The notes beneath the pieces were generated by a model. That model saw only the letters and a program-made list of their open reading frames with translations. It had not been told where the DNA came from and made no database searches. The translations under genes and the position numbers were made by a program. From contig CAJNOQ010000586.1 in NCBI GenBank assembly GCA_905250885.1, positions 1-45,861 of the forward strand: a stretch of DNA of 45,861 nucleotides, read 5' to 3'. Below are positions 11,323-23,800 of this stretch, piece by piece. The first letter of the stretch is position 1, and each line of letters begins with the position of its first letter. Source of the DNA: Didymodactylos carnosus. Lineage: Eukaryota > Rotifera > Eurotatoria > Philodinida > Philodinidae.

Positions 11323-11596
11323 AAAGTTCATTTAGGAGTTGTGAAAAAGTGCTTTTCTCTATTCAGCATACTCGATAACCCAGTAGCTTTTCTATTTTTG
11401 GCGAGGATTACTGTCAAAAGCTTCGGAAAATTTTTCGAACAAAATGGCGCAAAAAAATTTTCGAGGGAAAATAATATTAGTTTCAAACCTTTCCTTAAAC
11501 TTTTGATGGTACCTCTCGTCAAAAATAGAAAATCTACTAGATTATCAAGTGTGCTGAATACGAAAAAGCACTTTTCTACAACTCTAAATGAACTTT
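11323..11596. mobile_element. 274-bp MITE with ~85-bp terminal inverted repeats
   Basis: The left arm 11323-11406 (starting AAAGTTCATTTAGGAGTTGT) and right arm 11512-11596 are reverse complements at about 85% by eye. The spacer of about 105 bp includes its own short inverted stretch (AAATTTTTCGAACAA / AAAAAATTTTCGAGG). The + frame running through it is an artefact of the repeat and encodes nothing recognisable. Confidence 0.75.
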
Positions 11597-11703
11597 ATTT
11601 ATCTATCGATGATATGAGTTCGCAGTTTCAAGTAACAAAGCTCAGTATACCATAGTAGATGTTATGCAGAAATGTGAATTAAGCTATTATACCGTTTAAT
11701 AAA

Positions 11704-13720
11704 TCAGTATTTAATAGTGTTCTGCGCAAGCATTTCAAAACGATCAATTTTGTTGTTTATCTTCAAGCTAGCTGAAGGCCCATCGACAATACTGAATATT
11801 TTTAATTCATTGTTTTCCAATGACATGTCGAGTGTAGTGCGCTTCAACTCTAGAATAGAATATATCTCTTTCGCTGTCTGAATAGCAAACTGTGACGTGT
11901 TATGTACTTGTTCAAACTCAATTGATTAATCTCCTGAAATGCGTTTATTTCGACTACATACGAAGAAAAATATTGTTCATGCTTATTACTGATGTAATAC
12001 CTAACCTGCCTAATACAATCATAATAATATTTAAAATGAAATGAATGTTAGTGATGCCATTGATAGAACTAATAGCAACTAGTCAAGTATTTAGATTAAA
12101 AGTCACTGATTGTATGATAGGAAATCAAATAAGTATATTCTGTAACATATTACAGATATACATGTTGTGTTATCACGAAAGGTTTTGCAAGGATGACCGT
12201 TGAAGTTATTATAAATGAGTAGGTAGGATATTTAGGGCAATCGATTGATTAAACACGTTGACATTTAATGCAAATGTTGTTCTTATGATGTGCTTAATGT
12301 ATGGATTGCTCTCGAAGTTGTCAAAATAAAATATATTTTAAAGATACTTAAGATCTTTCTTATGTTGTCTTACCATGCCCACAAGTGTGACATGTATGAT
12401 TAGATGTGATAATACAGTAAAGAGACTTGGTTGTGATATCATTTGTACTTTTTTCTCGTAGCGAGAATTTGGCAGCAGATTCTAATACCACTGATGGCTG
12501 CATTCATGACACTGATCACTACTATACATAAGTTATATAGTGCCCAAGTTCGCCCTTACCGTGATATGTGCTAAATAACTATAGCTCATACTTCAAATAC
12601 TGAAAGAACCTTCTGTCTTATTCTGCATGGATAAGAGATGAAATAATGAGTGTCTTTCTTCATTTTTAGCCATTTTGTGACAGATATCCTGTTCTTGCAG
12701 GGTAAGCCTGTAGTATCAGTACTTGCACTATTCGAGCTGTTCTTTCTTCTGGGATATCCAACGTCAGTATAACCTCCGTGAATGTAGAGAAAAACAAGAA
12801 CAAAGTTCCGTCAGTGCAAGTGATGTCAGAACTTGACACTCTTAAAAAGTTGTGTTCTGCATGCCTTCTTCAGTGGACAACTGGAGGCTTCTACGTAATT
12901 TTTTTTTACTCTACATGGTAGGGATATTGGAATTTTTGCGGTTCTTATGCCATTAATGGTCAGTGGAGCTCTATAAAATACTCCGAAGCTATTCAATATC
13001 TCTGCTAATGATATCAAAACACGAAGAATAAATACACAAACTTTATATAAGCCGTTGTTAAGCTCAATTTATTCAAGCTTTACACTTTTGACAGTTCCGA
13101 GGAGGTTAATGAGTATGCAACATCAAAAAAACGTTAATAGTCGCTATAATAATATATGTCCAGATCCATTAAATGAGATGAGTCTTCTGCTGTTGAAGAA
13201 ACTAATCTTTTTTCATTCAGACATTGTCTTTTTAATTTGAAACGCATCTTTTTTTCAACGTTACATTTGGATTATCGCATGACCGAAAACGGAATTTTGC
13301 TCTTACCATTTTCGTTTCTTATATGAACTGTAGAATATTCGATCTAGATAAGTGTCTGACAGTTCTTTTGCTCAAAATCCCCACTGTCAATCCCTTTCAG
13401 GCTGATAATACGTTAACACCACATTGTTGGGAGAATGATCAATAATACCCTTGAGCTCTTCGTAAGGCAATCCACTTTTGTCCCTAGTGTACGGTACAAA
13501 ACGGAGGTGTTACTGGTATACTATACAAGAACGGACATTTCGCTTGTGAGATTCTAGACTTTTACTCAAAGGAACAAGAATAGTCAATGGTAAAGTCAGG
13601 AAAGAATTTTAGCTGTTTGATCTTGAAATATTTTTCATAGAACCTAAATACCATATGTTTGGTACAACTTACCTTTCCATAATGCATTTTTTAGAACTCG
13701 TGCTGTAAAAATGAGAGAAC
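11704..13720 (-). pseudogene. decayed multi-exon gene, partly cysteine-rich
   Basis: On the minus strand a chain of protein-like fragments runs in order but is cut by stops and frame changes. At about 13600-13480 the motif CPFLYSIPVTPPFCTVH; at 13490-13390 SGLPYEELKGIIDHSPNNVV; at 13215-13145 SSTAEDSSHLMDLDIYYYSD; at 13070-12840 a frame with RAPLTINGIRTAKIPISLPC and YVEASSCPLKKACRTQLF. Shifted by 1 nt in a T run come (12840-12700) SSSDITCTDG and EVILTLDIPEERTARIVQVL, then (shifted) EERHSLFHLLSMQNKTEGSF at about 12650-12610, an in-frame TGA, and SYSYLAHIT up to a GTAAGG donor. A 62-nt intron leads to SVVLESAAKFSLREKS and CHTCGH; another (about 80 nt) leads to HHKNNICIKC. A 73-aa frame at 11925-11704 (ELKRTTLDMSLENNELKIFS) may be the last piece. 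The paired Cys-x2-Cys motifs flanking an intron argue for a former real gene. I do not recognise the family. Exact boundaries are uncertain. Confidence 0.45.
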
Positions 13721-14783
13721 TATTATTTGCAACTGAGGCCTGCCGATGTTATATAAAAGTATATAATAAATAAAAAAAAGACAATGTGATAATGGTAGGA
13801 TATTTTTGTAAAAAGAAAACAACTGTCATAGCTAAATAATTCAGAGAAGACACCAATATCAGTAACTAACCACCCTTCATACTAATATGTAGAATGATAT
13901 CTACAATATAATGCATCAAAAAACACATTGATTCGTTTTCCTATTCGCAATGTTTATTTGCTACTTATTTTACGCGATTTTACCCAATGAGATTTGAGTT
14001 TTATTCCATGATATTTTCTGTTGTATTGTTTGCTTCATACTTTATTAGTACTTGAATTATCCACAAAAGAATTTTATGTCGATACAATTTAATATGACTT
14101 CCCTAACAGTGCAGAAAAAAATCGTTCTTTTGTTTGGTTATACAAGTTGATCATATTAAATTCATTCAATAATCCCATAGATCTATTTCATTTTTATCTC
14201 TCGTATATATATATATATTTATATATATATCATTCCATGTCGAAACGTAGAGAGAAAAAAGAAAAGAAACTTGTTAATAGTTCCTTCTCCCAAGTACTTT
14301 TTAATTTCATAATCAAAAGATGTTTTCTTAAACAGAACTTCGTCCGTCAATATTGAACATAGGCGAAGGATGAACCGAACATTTTCCTTCCCTCTCTTTT
14401 TCTCATTGAACAACATCATGATCGAACGTGTGTAGTTTATAAGCTCCATATATAACAAGCTTTTGAATACACATATATATACACACACATTTGTCTTCTT
14501 TCTCTTTTTCGATAGTGTTTTTATCTTTATATATGTACAAAAGAGCGAACGTGAGAGAGAGATCTTTCTCAACTATGGATCATAATTGAGCACGACGACC
14601 TTGTTTATTGTGTATATACGAAGAGAGGAAGAAGAGAAAAAAACTTCCGCAAACGATATATATATCTTATACTTGTCACGCACACAGTTTTTTTTTTTTG
14701 GCACATAGTGTTGAATCTAAACGCCACTGTTCGTGTGTATATGTTCAATCACATCAACTATGTATAAAACATTTTGAAAACCG
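13721..14783. other. intergenic / 5' region of the scaffold gene
   Basis: Very A+T-rich, with a (TA)n stretch at about 14206-14230 and a T10 run near 14690. No supported exon. The last few hundred bases should contain the promoter and 5' untranslated region of the gene starting at 14827. Confidence 0.5.
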
Positions 14784-14837
14784 ATGAACACCGTCTATAA
14801 CACTTCATATTCAATTATGGTGAACAATGAACCATGA
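14784..14837 (+). promoter_or_regulatory. upstream ORF overlapping the scaffold gene start
   Basis: ATG at 14784 opens a 17-codon frame (second in-frame ATG at 14817) that ends at TGA 14835-14837. It runs across, and out of frame with, the proposed main start ATG at 14827. If transcription begins upstream of 14784, this would reduce initiation at the main start. The transcription start is not visible from sequence, so the effect is inferred. Confidence 0.4.
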
Positions 14838-17800
14838 AGAAAGTAAATATTTACAAATTGTATTTGATGTTATTGATGATATGTACAAGTTAAATGATAA
14901 AAATAATAATAAAAATGAAATATTTTCATGTTTTAATGATGATGAACGTAATCTTGTATTTATTGATGGCACTACTCGAAAGAATTTTCATGGAACATTT
15001 AATATTCAACCAATAATCGTTAATAGGGTAGACTCGCCTGAACAATCATCAACAATACCAATGGTTATTTCCACTCATCGAAAACAAGATGAAACAAGTC
15101 ATCAAACAACACAAATGGATCGTTGGAAACAAGACGATTATGAAAACCGTTTACGTTATTCGTTAACAAAATTACAACTACCCGAATGGTTTAATCATGA
15201 TTATGTGGCTACACCACCAAATGAATTAAGAAAAACAAAATCACATGGAACAGTTGGACGATGTCAAACATTGACAAATAATTTTAATGGTGATCATACT
15301 AATTCAAATTCTAATACAAACTCACCAAAACTTTTTGTAAGAAACTGTCGTCAACGTTCATTTAATAGTCCAACACGATCGTGGTCGGGACATAATTCAA
15401 TTAAGGAATCATCATCTGAATTATTCTGTCGCCGTAGTGTACCAATGTATATTCCAGGAAAACAACGTGTTGCCCAATCATCAAACTGGTATAAACCTGT
15501 TCAATTACCTCTAGGTGAACAAAATACAACAACAAATAATCATCCAATTAAATATAATCCAGTTCGAAATATGATAAAAACACCAATAAGTGGCATGAAT
15601 CATTATAAACAGTGGAATTCGTCTATTTCTCAAACGAAAGGTAAGAAGTGTGTGAAAATATTCATTTACAGTACATGTCCGTCATAACTCTCTAGCTAAT
15701 TACAAATTGATAGTAAATAGAAAAGTATAATAAATAGCGCGCAAAAAAAAAGGCAATTTTTACTCCAAATCATTAAAAAGTTATCATTACTTTTTTTTAT
15801 ATAAGGTGTTTTATTAAAAACCCTTAGATGTTTACACTCAAAGCGACAAAAGCTATTACAGAAATGTGCAATACTTATTCAAATTATTTTTGGTGTGAAA
15901 ATGAGTCATAGCAGCAACGTGTTAATCTGGTCAAAAGTTTGAAGATAGTTCGTTCTTTTTATTATAGATTTGAGGTAAATAAATCTTGTATAAGAACTGA
16001 ATGAAAATGAAAAATAATCTTCGTTGATATATACATTATGATAAAGAAAAGTAATTTATTTTAATAGAGAAAAAGGAGAAAAAGTCAACATTTTTTAATT
16101 TTATTTTGGTGTTTGTTCTTGGTTTATTTTTCTTTTTTCCTTTTCTCTAATAAGATATTTTTTTTCAGTTGACTAACACCATTAACAGATACTGATGCGC
16201 GGTTCGATTAATCTTAAATAAAATATAATTAGGACGATGTGAAATGATACAGATATCTTATCAGATCCATATGGTTTATATTTTATTGATATGTTAGCTT
16301 CTTAAATTTATTTTCGATTTATTACTGCCATATATCGCTTAATCTGATTGTCTTCGTCATGGCTCTCTCTTTCTTCTAAAGAATGTAAGTAGTTTGAATC
16401 ACAATAGAAATGTAAATTTAGTTATTTCTTTATACGTGCAAAGAAGAAAAAAAAATGAGTGAACGTGATTTCTCTAAAACATATTTTATTTTGCTATTAC
16501 GAGATATATATCTACTTTTATACTGCTTCCATATTTGTTTTTGACATCGAAAAAAAAATAAAAAAAAAGAATCCGAACGCATACATACAGTTTGTAAATA
16601 CAACTTCTATATACGAATATAAATGGAAGCACAACAGAACAGAAAAAAGGAGGAGTATAATTGAGGAAGAAGGAGAATAAAGTCAGTAGACAGAGACTAT
16701 AAGCCTAATTTCATATTTCAAATGTTAAAAGCATAGATATCACACATAGAATAGAATAAGAAAAGACAAAAAATACATGACAATTTTTTCTTCTTCTACA
16801 TGACACCATATAATAACATTAAAAAAAGAAATTATTTTTGTATGGACAAGTGCCAAAAAAAAAAATCGAAAATATATTTTCTTTTTCGTCTTAGTCACCT
16901 ATTTTACTTGGGTCTTTAGGACCTGTTAATCATATGTCAAAAAAAGCTAACACACGCAGTTGTAACCGATCACAATCATAGTTTGTAGGTAAGCTCTAAG
17001 CAAATATACAGAATGGGACAGAACTGAGTATATAGACATTCTCTTGTGTATATATGTATATATATATATATATATATGAATAAAGAATTTTGTCAATATG
17101 TATAATGATCCTTTTTTCTTATTTTGAATTCCTACGCGTATGATAAAAAAGAAACTTTAGGTATGCCGATGATATTTTATCATGTAAAAAACATCGAGAC
17201 AACAACAACAACGTAAACTAGAGAAATTTGACGTGATTATCTAATAGATGACCATTCATTCATTCATCAGTAACTTCAGTAAGGTGAACTGAGATTATTT
17301 TTCTATCCCAATTAGATCTCACTACCTCAAGATGTTAATCAATTAGAGCTTAGTACAAATATTTTTCTATCAAACTTCTTCAAAGAACAGACTGTTATAT
17401 GTTATGAGAATCATTGAGGATCCTATTGTCTCTTATTTTACAGCAAAGTACCTAGAAGTTAGAACATATTGCCTTTGTTCAGTCAATCTTCTTAATTGTG
17501 CATATAACATTAGTTTGTAATACTTAATCGATCTACTAAAACTTCGACAATATTTTTCCTTTAAAGAACCATAAATTTGTGTCATCGACGAAATAATTTG
17601 AAGCAGCGAATGGGTCGTTAGATCGCATCAAATATGAAAGTAATGCAATATTTCATATTTGATGCGTTTAAACGGCAAAATTCTGAAACTTAACGTAGTC
17701 AAACGTAATTTTGAAAAAGAAACGATGAAAACTGCGTTCACACTTATTAATTTCCTGATTTTAATGCATTAGAGGAGTGGATTAAATCGTGTTCCAACGA

Positions 17801-20800
17801 CCTTTAGCACGTTCAAATTATTTCATGGGAAGAGCATCATCACCTCCGGTCATACAGTACAATAATGAAAAAAAATCAAACTAACGACTATTTTATGTTA
17901 GATTAAAATATACTATTTTTCTCTTACTGTAAATCTATATAATAGTCGTACGATAATAAAAAAGATTTTATTTATCTATTTTTTCTGTAACGAAAGTAAG
18001 CGAAAATATTCTGAATGTGCTACTAGTTAGAACGCATATGTTCGACGTTTTATTAATAAGTTTTCAGTCAAACTATTTACATAGGGTTCTGAAAAGTGAA
18101 AAGAATTTATACTCGCTTATTTGTACAGAACTCAAAACTCTACTTACGATCGCTCATCTATCAACTTGCTTATATATCTTCTTCAACTGGATAAACTTTA
18201 ATTGAAAATACTATTTTGACCGTCAAATTTTGAAGAGGTTAAATTTTTCAGTTAAAAAAATAAATAAAAAATAACTCGAAATAAACGTAGATGGAGCATT
18301 ATAAATTACACAAAATATTAGTTGCACTAAACGTTCACGTTCTGATAAGTCATTAAAAAGAAAACTATATATTGAAGTTTAATTTTGATATTTTTGTGTT
18401 AATAAACTCTAACAAGTCGAACGTATTACTCACACTAGTGATACGTTCAGAATAGTGTCAATATTCTGAAAAAAGAAGATTTCTAGGATTGAAATTAATC
18501 GTAACGTTTCTATAATTAGTTATATATTCACATAATACTAAAAACATGTGAATCTATTTTTCCAAGTTTAAATTGACGTCTTATTTGCATACATAGATTT
18601 TTTATTTATAGACACTGCGAAAGAATTGCCGTAGTTGACTATTATAAGCAAATTTTTCGGATTGAGAAAAATAGAAAACGTCAAATTGTAAAAAGTATAA
18701 ATATAATTTTAATTTAAAAAATGGATTTTTTTGAAAGGTGTTCACATTTTTACTACGGTAAAATTTTGTTTTTGTTTTATTTTTGAATTTCATGTATATA
18801 AATAAGAAATTTATTGAAATTGAGTATATATTATTTTAAAAATTATGTGAGGAAAATATTATTTTTTCACACATAATTGAAAGAAACAAAAAATTTATAA
18901 TACTCTAGATAAAAAAATATAAGCATATATATTTACCTGTATTTATTAAGACACACTGGTGTTTATTATCTTATAATCATGGAATAAAAAATCCAAATAA
19001 TTCTGTTACAATAATAAAGTGAGGTGTGATTGATTGATGTTTTATTTTGTTTTTCTTTTTATATTCATTTTAGAATTACCACGAACGTTGCCAACTATCT
19101 ACAGTTTGGAACAACTAAAACAGGTTAATAACTTGAAAAATCATTCAAATAATGATACTAGACAATGTAACAATCGACCACAAATTGCGTTAGCTAACAA
19201 TACTCATCACGCATCAGAGAGAAAGAAGAATAATATGTCTAAACACAACGAATCCCCTGTAACCAGTACGGAAAATAATATACCGAATGAACAACAGTTA
19301 AAATACGAAAACGATAATATATTACAGAATATTTCACTCGATATCAGCAGTGATTTATCTGAAGAAAAAGATGTGACAATTCGTAAAGGTATATAATATT
19401 GCTCGCATCCATTTCCAACATTTGTTCTTTGTGAATTTTAAAAAACACTTCATTTTTTTAATTTATGCTTTATTTTGTCTAGAAAATGTTGACAAATCGT
19501 TGTCTCGTTCGACTGTATCATCATTTAACAGTTGTATATCACCGCAAGACGTCACATTGTTACCACGTACAAATTCGTCGAAAAGTGTTTCATCGACAGA
19601 CTCGTATCGTTCAGCATTACCGCCAAATAGTTTACTAGCTGTCGATTCATCGTCTTACGCAAGTGTAAATGATCGTTCATTATCATCGTATTATACAGCC
19701 ACTGATGGTGGAAGTAGTTCAACATCATCGATTACGGGATATGATACACCCACTCCTCAAATCGAAGACGACGATGAAAGTTCGGTACAAAGTTCTACAT
19801 CTGATTTAAGTCATGCAGAAACATTAGAACTGGATGAAAATGCAAAAAGTACAGGTAGGACATTTCATTTCAAGTTGATTCAAAAAATAGAGAGGCAAGC
19901 ATCTTTCTCTGTGTATGCAATGACCAATACGTTTCTTAACTCCTAGCTCTAATTACATCAGTTCCTCTAGAGCTGTTTAATCATTAAAAGTGTTTCCTTT
20001 GGGAAAGTAAAAAAAAGTCGTTCATTCTTAATAGTAGCATTAGAATATATACCTGGAAAGTAAATAATTTACAGTACGTTCGTGTAAATATTTCTGATGT
20101 GACTATGGTCTGCTCTGAAGGTTAATTGTTTTGAGTGACTGGATGAATGAAGGAAAAAAGTAAAAAGACGGAACTTTTTGTTTCTCCTGCTTTTCTTTTG
20201 ATTAAAAATTTTCCTCTTTTTTCTCATTCATGATATGATGGAAATTCAGTCAATAGCGTAAAAGAACAGTTAAGTGCAAAAGAAAGAAAACACTTTTATT
20301 AACCAGACGTATTAAAATCTTTTCTTTGTCTATTTATGAAAAACTATTTTGATCACTTGCTGTTTTGCGGACAACAACATTGACATAATAGTCTATTTGT
20401 ATTACAGTAAGGTCTATACAATGAGAGTGTTTTAAATAAAAAGTCAATAAAACAATAATAATATTTTCAATCAACAACCAAACAATAAGGTCAATATTTT
20501 CAATAATGTCGGTAGATTGTAAGTGTCACTGATTACTATGGTTGGCATCTTCGGTGAAATTTCAGATATAAAATTAGAGAACTATGTAAAGAAAACTTAG
20601 ACCCAATTTCATTCGCAATACACTTCGTTTGAGTTTAACAAAATACTAAGGAATAGGCATTATCTTAACATAAAACTTTACTATATATTTTTCTCGTAAC
20701 AGCATAGGATCAGTCCAATCAACTTTTTGAAAAGATTTAGATTTTAACTGGAGATAGTTAGTTATTTTACGTTAACACCAGCGCGGCATGGATTCTCAAG

Positions 20801-23800
20801 ATGTATTTGGTGATTTCATGTTTATATCTCTGCCTTTGCGTATAGATGACTCGAGTGTTTATTTGTGCATAAAAAAAGAATTTGCGATAAAACTAAAAGT
20901 GTTCATTTCAATGGCTTTATGACACATACAACAATAACAAACTCTAAATATATCAGTATCATTCAAGATAGATAGATATACATGACACAACACAACGAAT
21001 GGTCAAATTCTTTTTTTTCTCCTCTTGTTTGGGTTTGTACATACAGGTCATCATCATACTGTGCACACTCACTCACGCGAAGTTGTAATGACAAAAAAGA
21101 ATTGGGAACAAATGACCCACGCATACTAAGTTCTCAAATATACACAAAATGAACAAATTTTTTTTTATTTTCCGGTATTAATCATCATGAAATTTCAAAC
21201 AATTTATACTCTAGAGTGCTATATGCTTTTGTTTCAATAAAAATGTGCTATTTTCTTTTCTCTCCATGAATCACCTGTAGACTTAACGTAGGTGTTCATT
21301 TCGTCTACGTGTATAATGAACTTCATTGAGAAAGAAAAAAGAGACAGAAAGAAAGAAAGAAAGAAAGAGGTGATACGTCAAGAGTGATTAAAGCTTCTTA
21401 CTTTTCTTTCTTTCAGATTTGTATGATTCAGAAAAATTCGAAGAATCGACAAATGCCGAAACGGCAATCAATAAATCAGAACAAACAAATAATAATGTTG
21501 TACAAATTATATCGCCATTAGTCGTTAATAATTTACAAAACATTTCCGAAAAAAAAGAAAAGAAAACAATGATTGCTCTATCTGATTCTCAACTATCAAA
21601 TTCGCAACGTCGTTTAGGAGGTGGTATAGAAATGGAAATATCACCGGATGGTGATAGAAATAGTTTATCATCTTCTAGTACCGATTCATCGTCTCATTTT
21701 TCACAACAAAATGATCATTGGTATGAAGGAAATTCAATAGCGACGTGTATTCATCGACAAAACAGTATAAACAATAACAATACAACACTTGTAGCATCAT
21801 CATCATTACCAAATAACTTTAGTAAACATTTATCATCGGATAGTTTAAAACGTCATTCAGCCGGTATCTATCAGACAAGTACCAGTGGTTTAAGAGAAAT
21901 TCCTAACGATGAAATATTACGTGAAGTCGATCTAAATGATATAAATAATGTTGGAGATGAATTTTTTCTATTTTCTCCCCGAAATGAAAATGAAGATGAT
22001 AATTCGAGTAAAGAAGTTAACATTTCAGCTATTCCTAATGTAAACAACAATAACAATAGTATGCATAATCAAAATAATCGATTGTATGCATTTATACCAT
22101 CAGACGATGATAATAAGAACAATAACAATCATGAAGATCTGTTTCCTACGGATACAAACGAATCAGATTTTCACTATTCCACAACACGAGATCCATTTGG
22201 ATTTGGATGTACAACAATAACGAATCTTGATGATATTATTGATGATAATCATGATGTAACCATGATTAAAAATTATCGACGACCTTTACAAGAAGATATT
22301 TTATATGAAGTTGAAAATGAAAATAGTCATTCTGATCATAGTCCGAATACAACATCTGTTATTGCTCTTGATGACGCGGTAAGCAGAACATATTTGTGAT
22401 GTCAACATTAATTCTATCTTATTTTTTTTACATTCTAAACATATTAGTAGTTTACATTTCCCTTTCCATCTGTTCTTCAGATTCTTTTAAGAAATTAATG
22501 TACTATAGTGAAGAAACTTGTAGAGTTGACTGTATCGTGTGCATAACAAGTTTTTTGTGTATTTAATGACCACTCCATTAGCTTTCTAGTGAATTCTCAG
22601 TTAACTTTTGCCATTATCATTTTTTTATTATGCTTAGTATCCACAAACTGGTACAGACGAAAAACTTTGGAATGGTAGTCATATAACAGCAAGCGATCAA
22701 CCAGTTGATGTATTAAATGATAATACTATTAAAAGTACTTTTGATTTCACAGAAATAATAGATAATTCAAAAGTAGACGATACAGCTAAATCTATAAACG
22801 TTGATGAACAAAAATCGAAAAAGTCGGCAGAGAATATATTAATCACGCCAAAATCACCAGTGCAAGAGTTAGAAGAAATGACTAGTTCGAAAAATGATAA
22901 TATATTACCGATTTATATTGCGTATTCACTACCACCTCTGTTTTCCACTCAGGCTCCAACAGCATTGAGCGTTGATACATCGACAACAACAAACAATAGT
23001 TTGAAACCATCCTATTTGCTTCCGTCTATGATGGAATCACCGCAATATTGTAATTTAAAAAAATGGGATAGTTTAATTAATAATATTGACGAATTATCAA
23101 GCACATCCAGTCCATCGTCTTATACATCAAAAATACGTCATCGTCAATACAGTGTCGGCTCGTATTATGATCATAAAAGTACGACAACAGCAACACATCA
23201 TCATCATACATGTCTATTAGGAAGTGCCCCCGTTAGTCCAATCGGTCGAAATGATATACTCAATACATTCGTTGTACGCCATAGCCCAGTCTCACTGGGA
23301 AGTGCAGCACTCAGTGCTCTACGCCGGATGAATCCTTTCATGGAAACATCCGCGTCTCAAATACCAACAATATCACTTTACCAGCCAATTATCATAAATA
23401 ATCGAAATATTCATTCTGATCCATCGAAAACAGTTGGAGACAATGATGTTTTAAATTTATCGTCTGATAAAATCCAAAATGAATCTAACACATCTGACTC
23501 CATTGTAACAGATATTGTGACAAAAGATGATGAAGCTGAACATCATGATCTACATAATCACATCGACAATAAAACTCAAAAAGTAGAAAAAGAAATTATC
23601 GAATCAGTAACTCAGGTAAATTATATAGTAAACATATTTAAACAAATTATATTGACATTTCTCATTGTTTCTATGTTCATAAGACAAAAGATGATAAAGA
23701 TGATATGAACCTAGTCAGATGAACTGAACGTTCCTAAAAGAGAGAGTAGATTGAACCTACGCGGTAAAAGTTTTGTATGTCTCAAACGCGTTTAGCGTTG

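Larger units (their letters stand above)
15641..19073 (+). other. first intron of the scaffold gene (3.4 kb)
   Basis: GTAAGA donor at 15641; ATATTCATTTTAG acceptor at 19061-19073. It is much longer than the typical 50-60-nt introns in this window. Contents seen: a (TA)n microsatellite (17047-17078), a 16-bp-arm hairpin (17624-17666) and A+T-rich filler. The small frames inside have no protein-like features. Long first introns often hold enhancers, but nothing here proves it. Confidence 0.6.

Noticed and set aside
11260..11655. 131-codon plus-strand ORF
   Set aside because: It is produced by the two inverted arms of the MITE at 11323-11596; the two ends of the 'protein' mirror each other through the repeat and match no family.
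13485..13600. Plus-strand frame resembling an LTR-retrotransposon RNase H segment (GILYKNGHFA..FYSKEQE)
   Set aside because: The match is short and broken by a stop. The opposite strand of the same interval reads as a more protein-like part of the minus-strand pseudogene, and no neighbouring reverse transcriptase or integrase motif was found.
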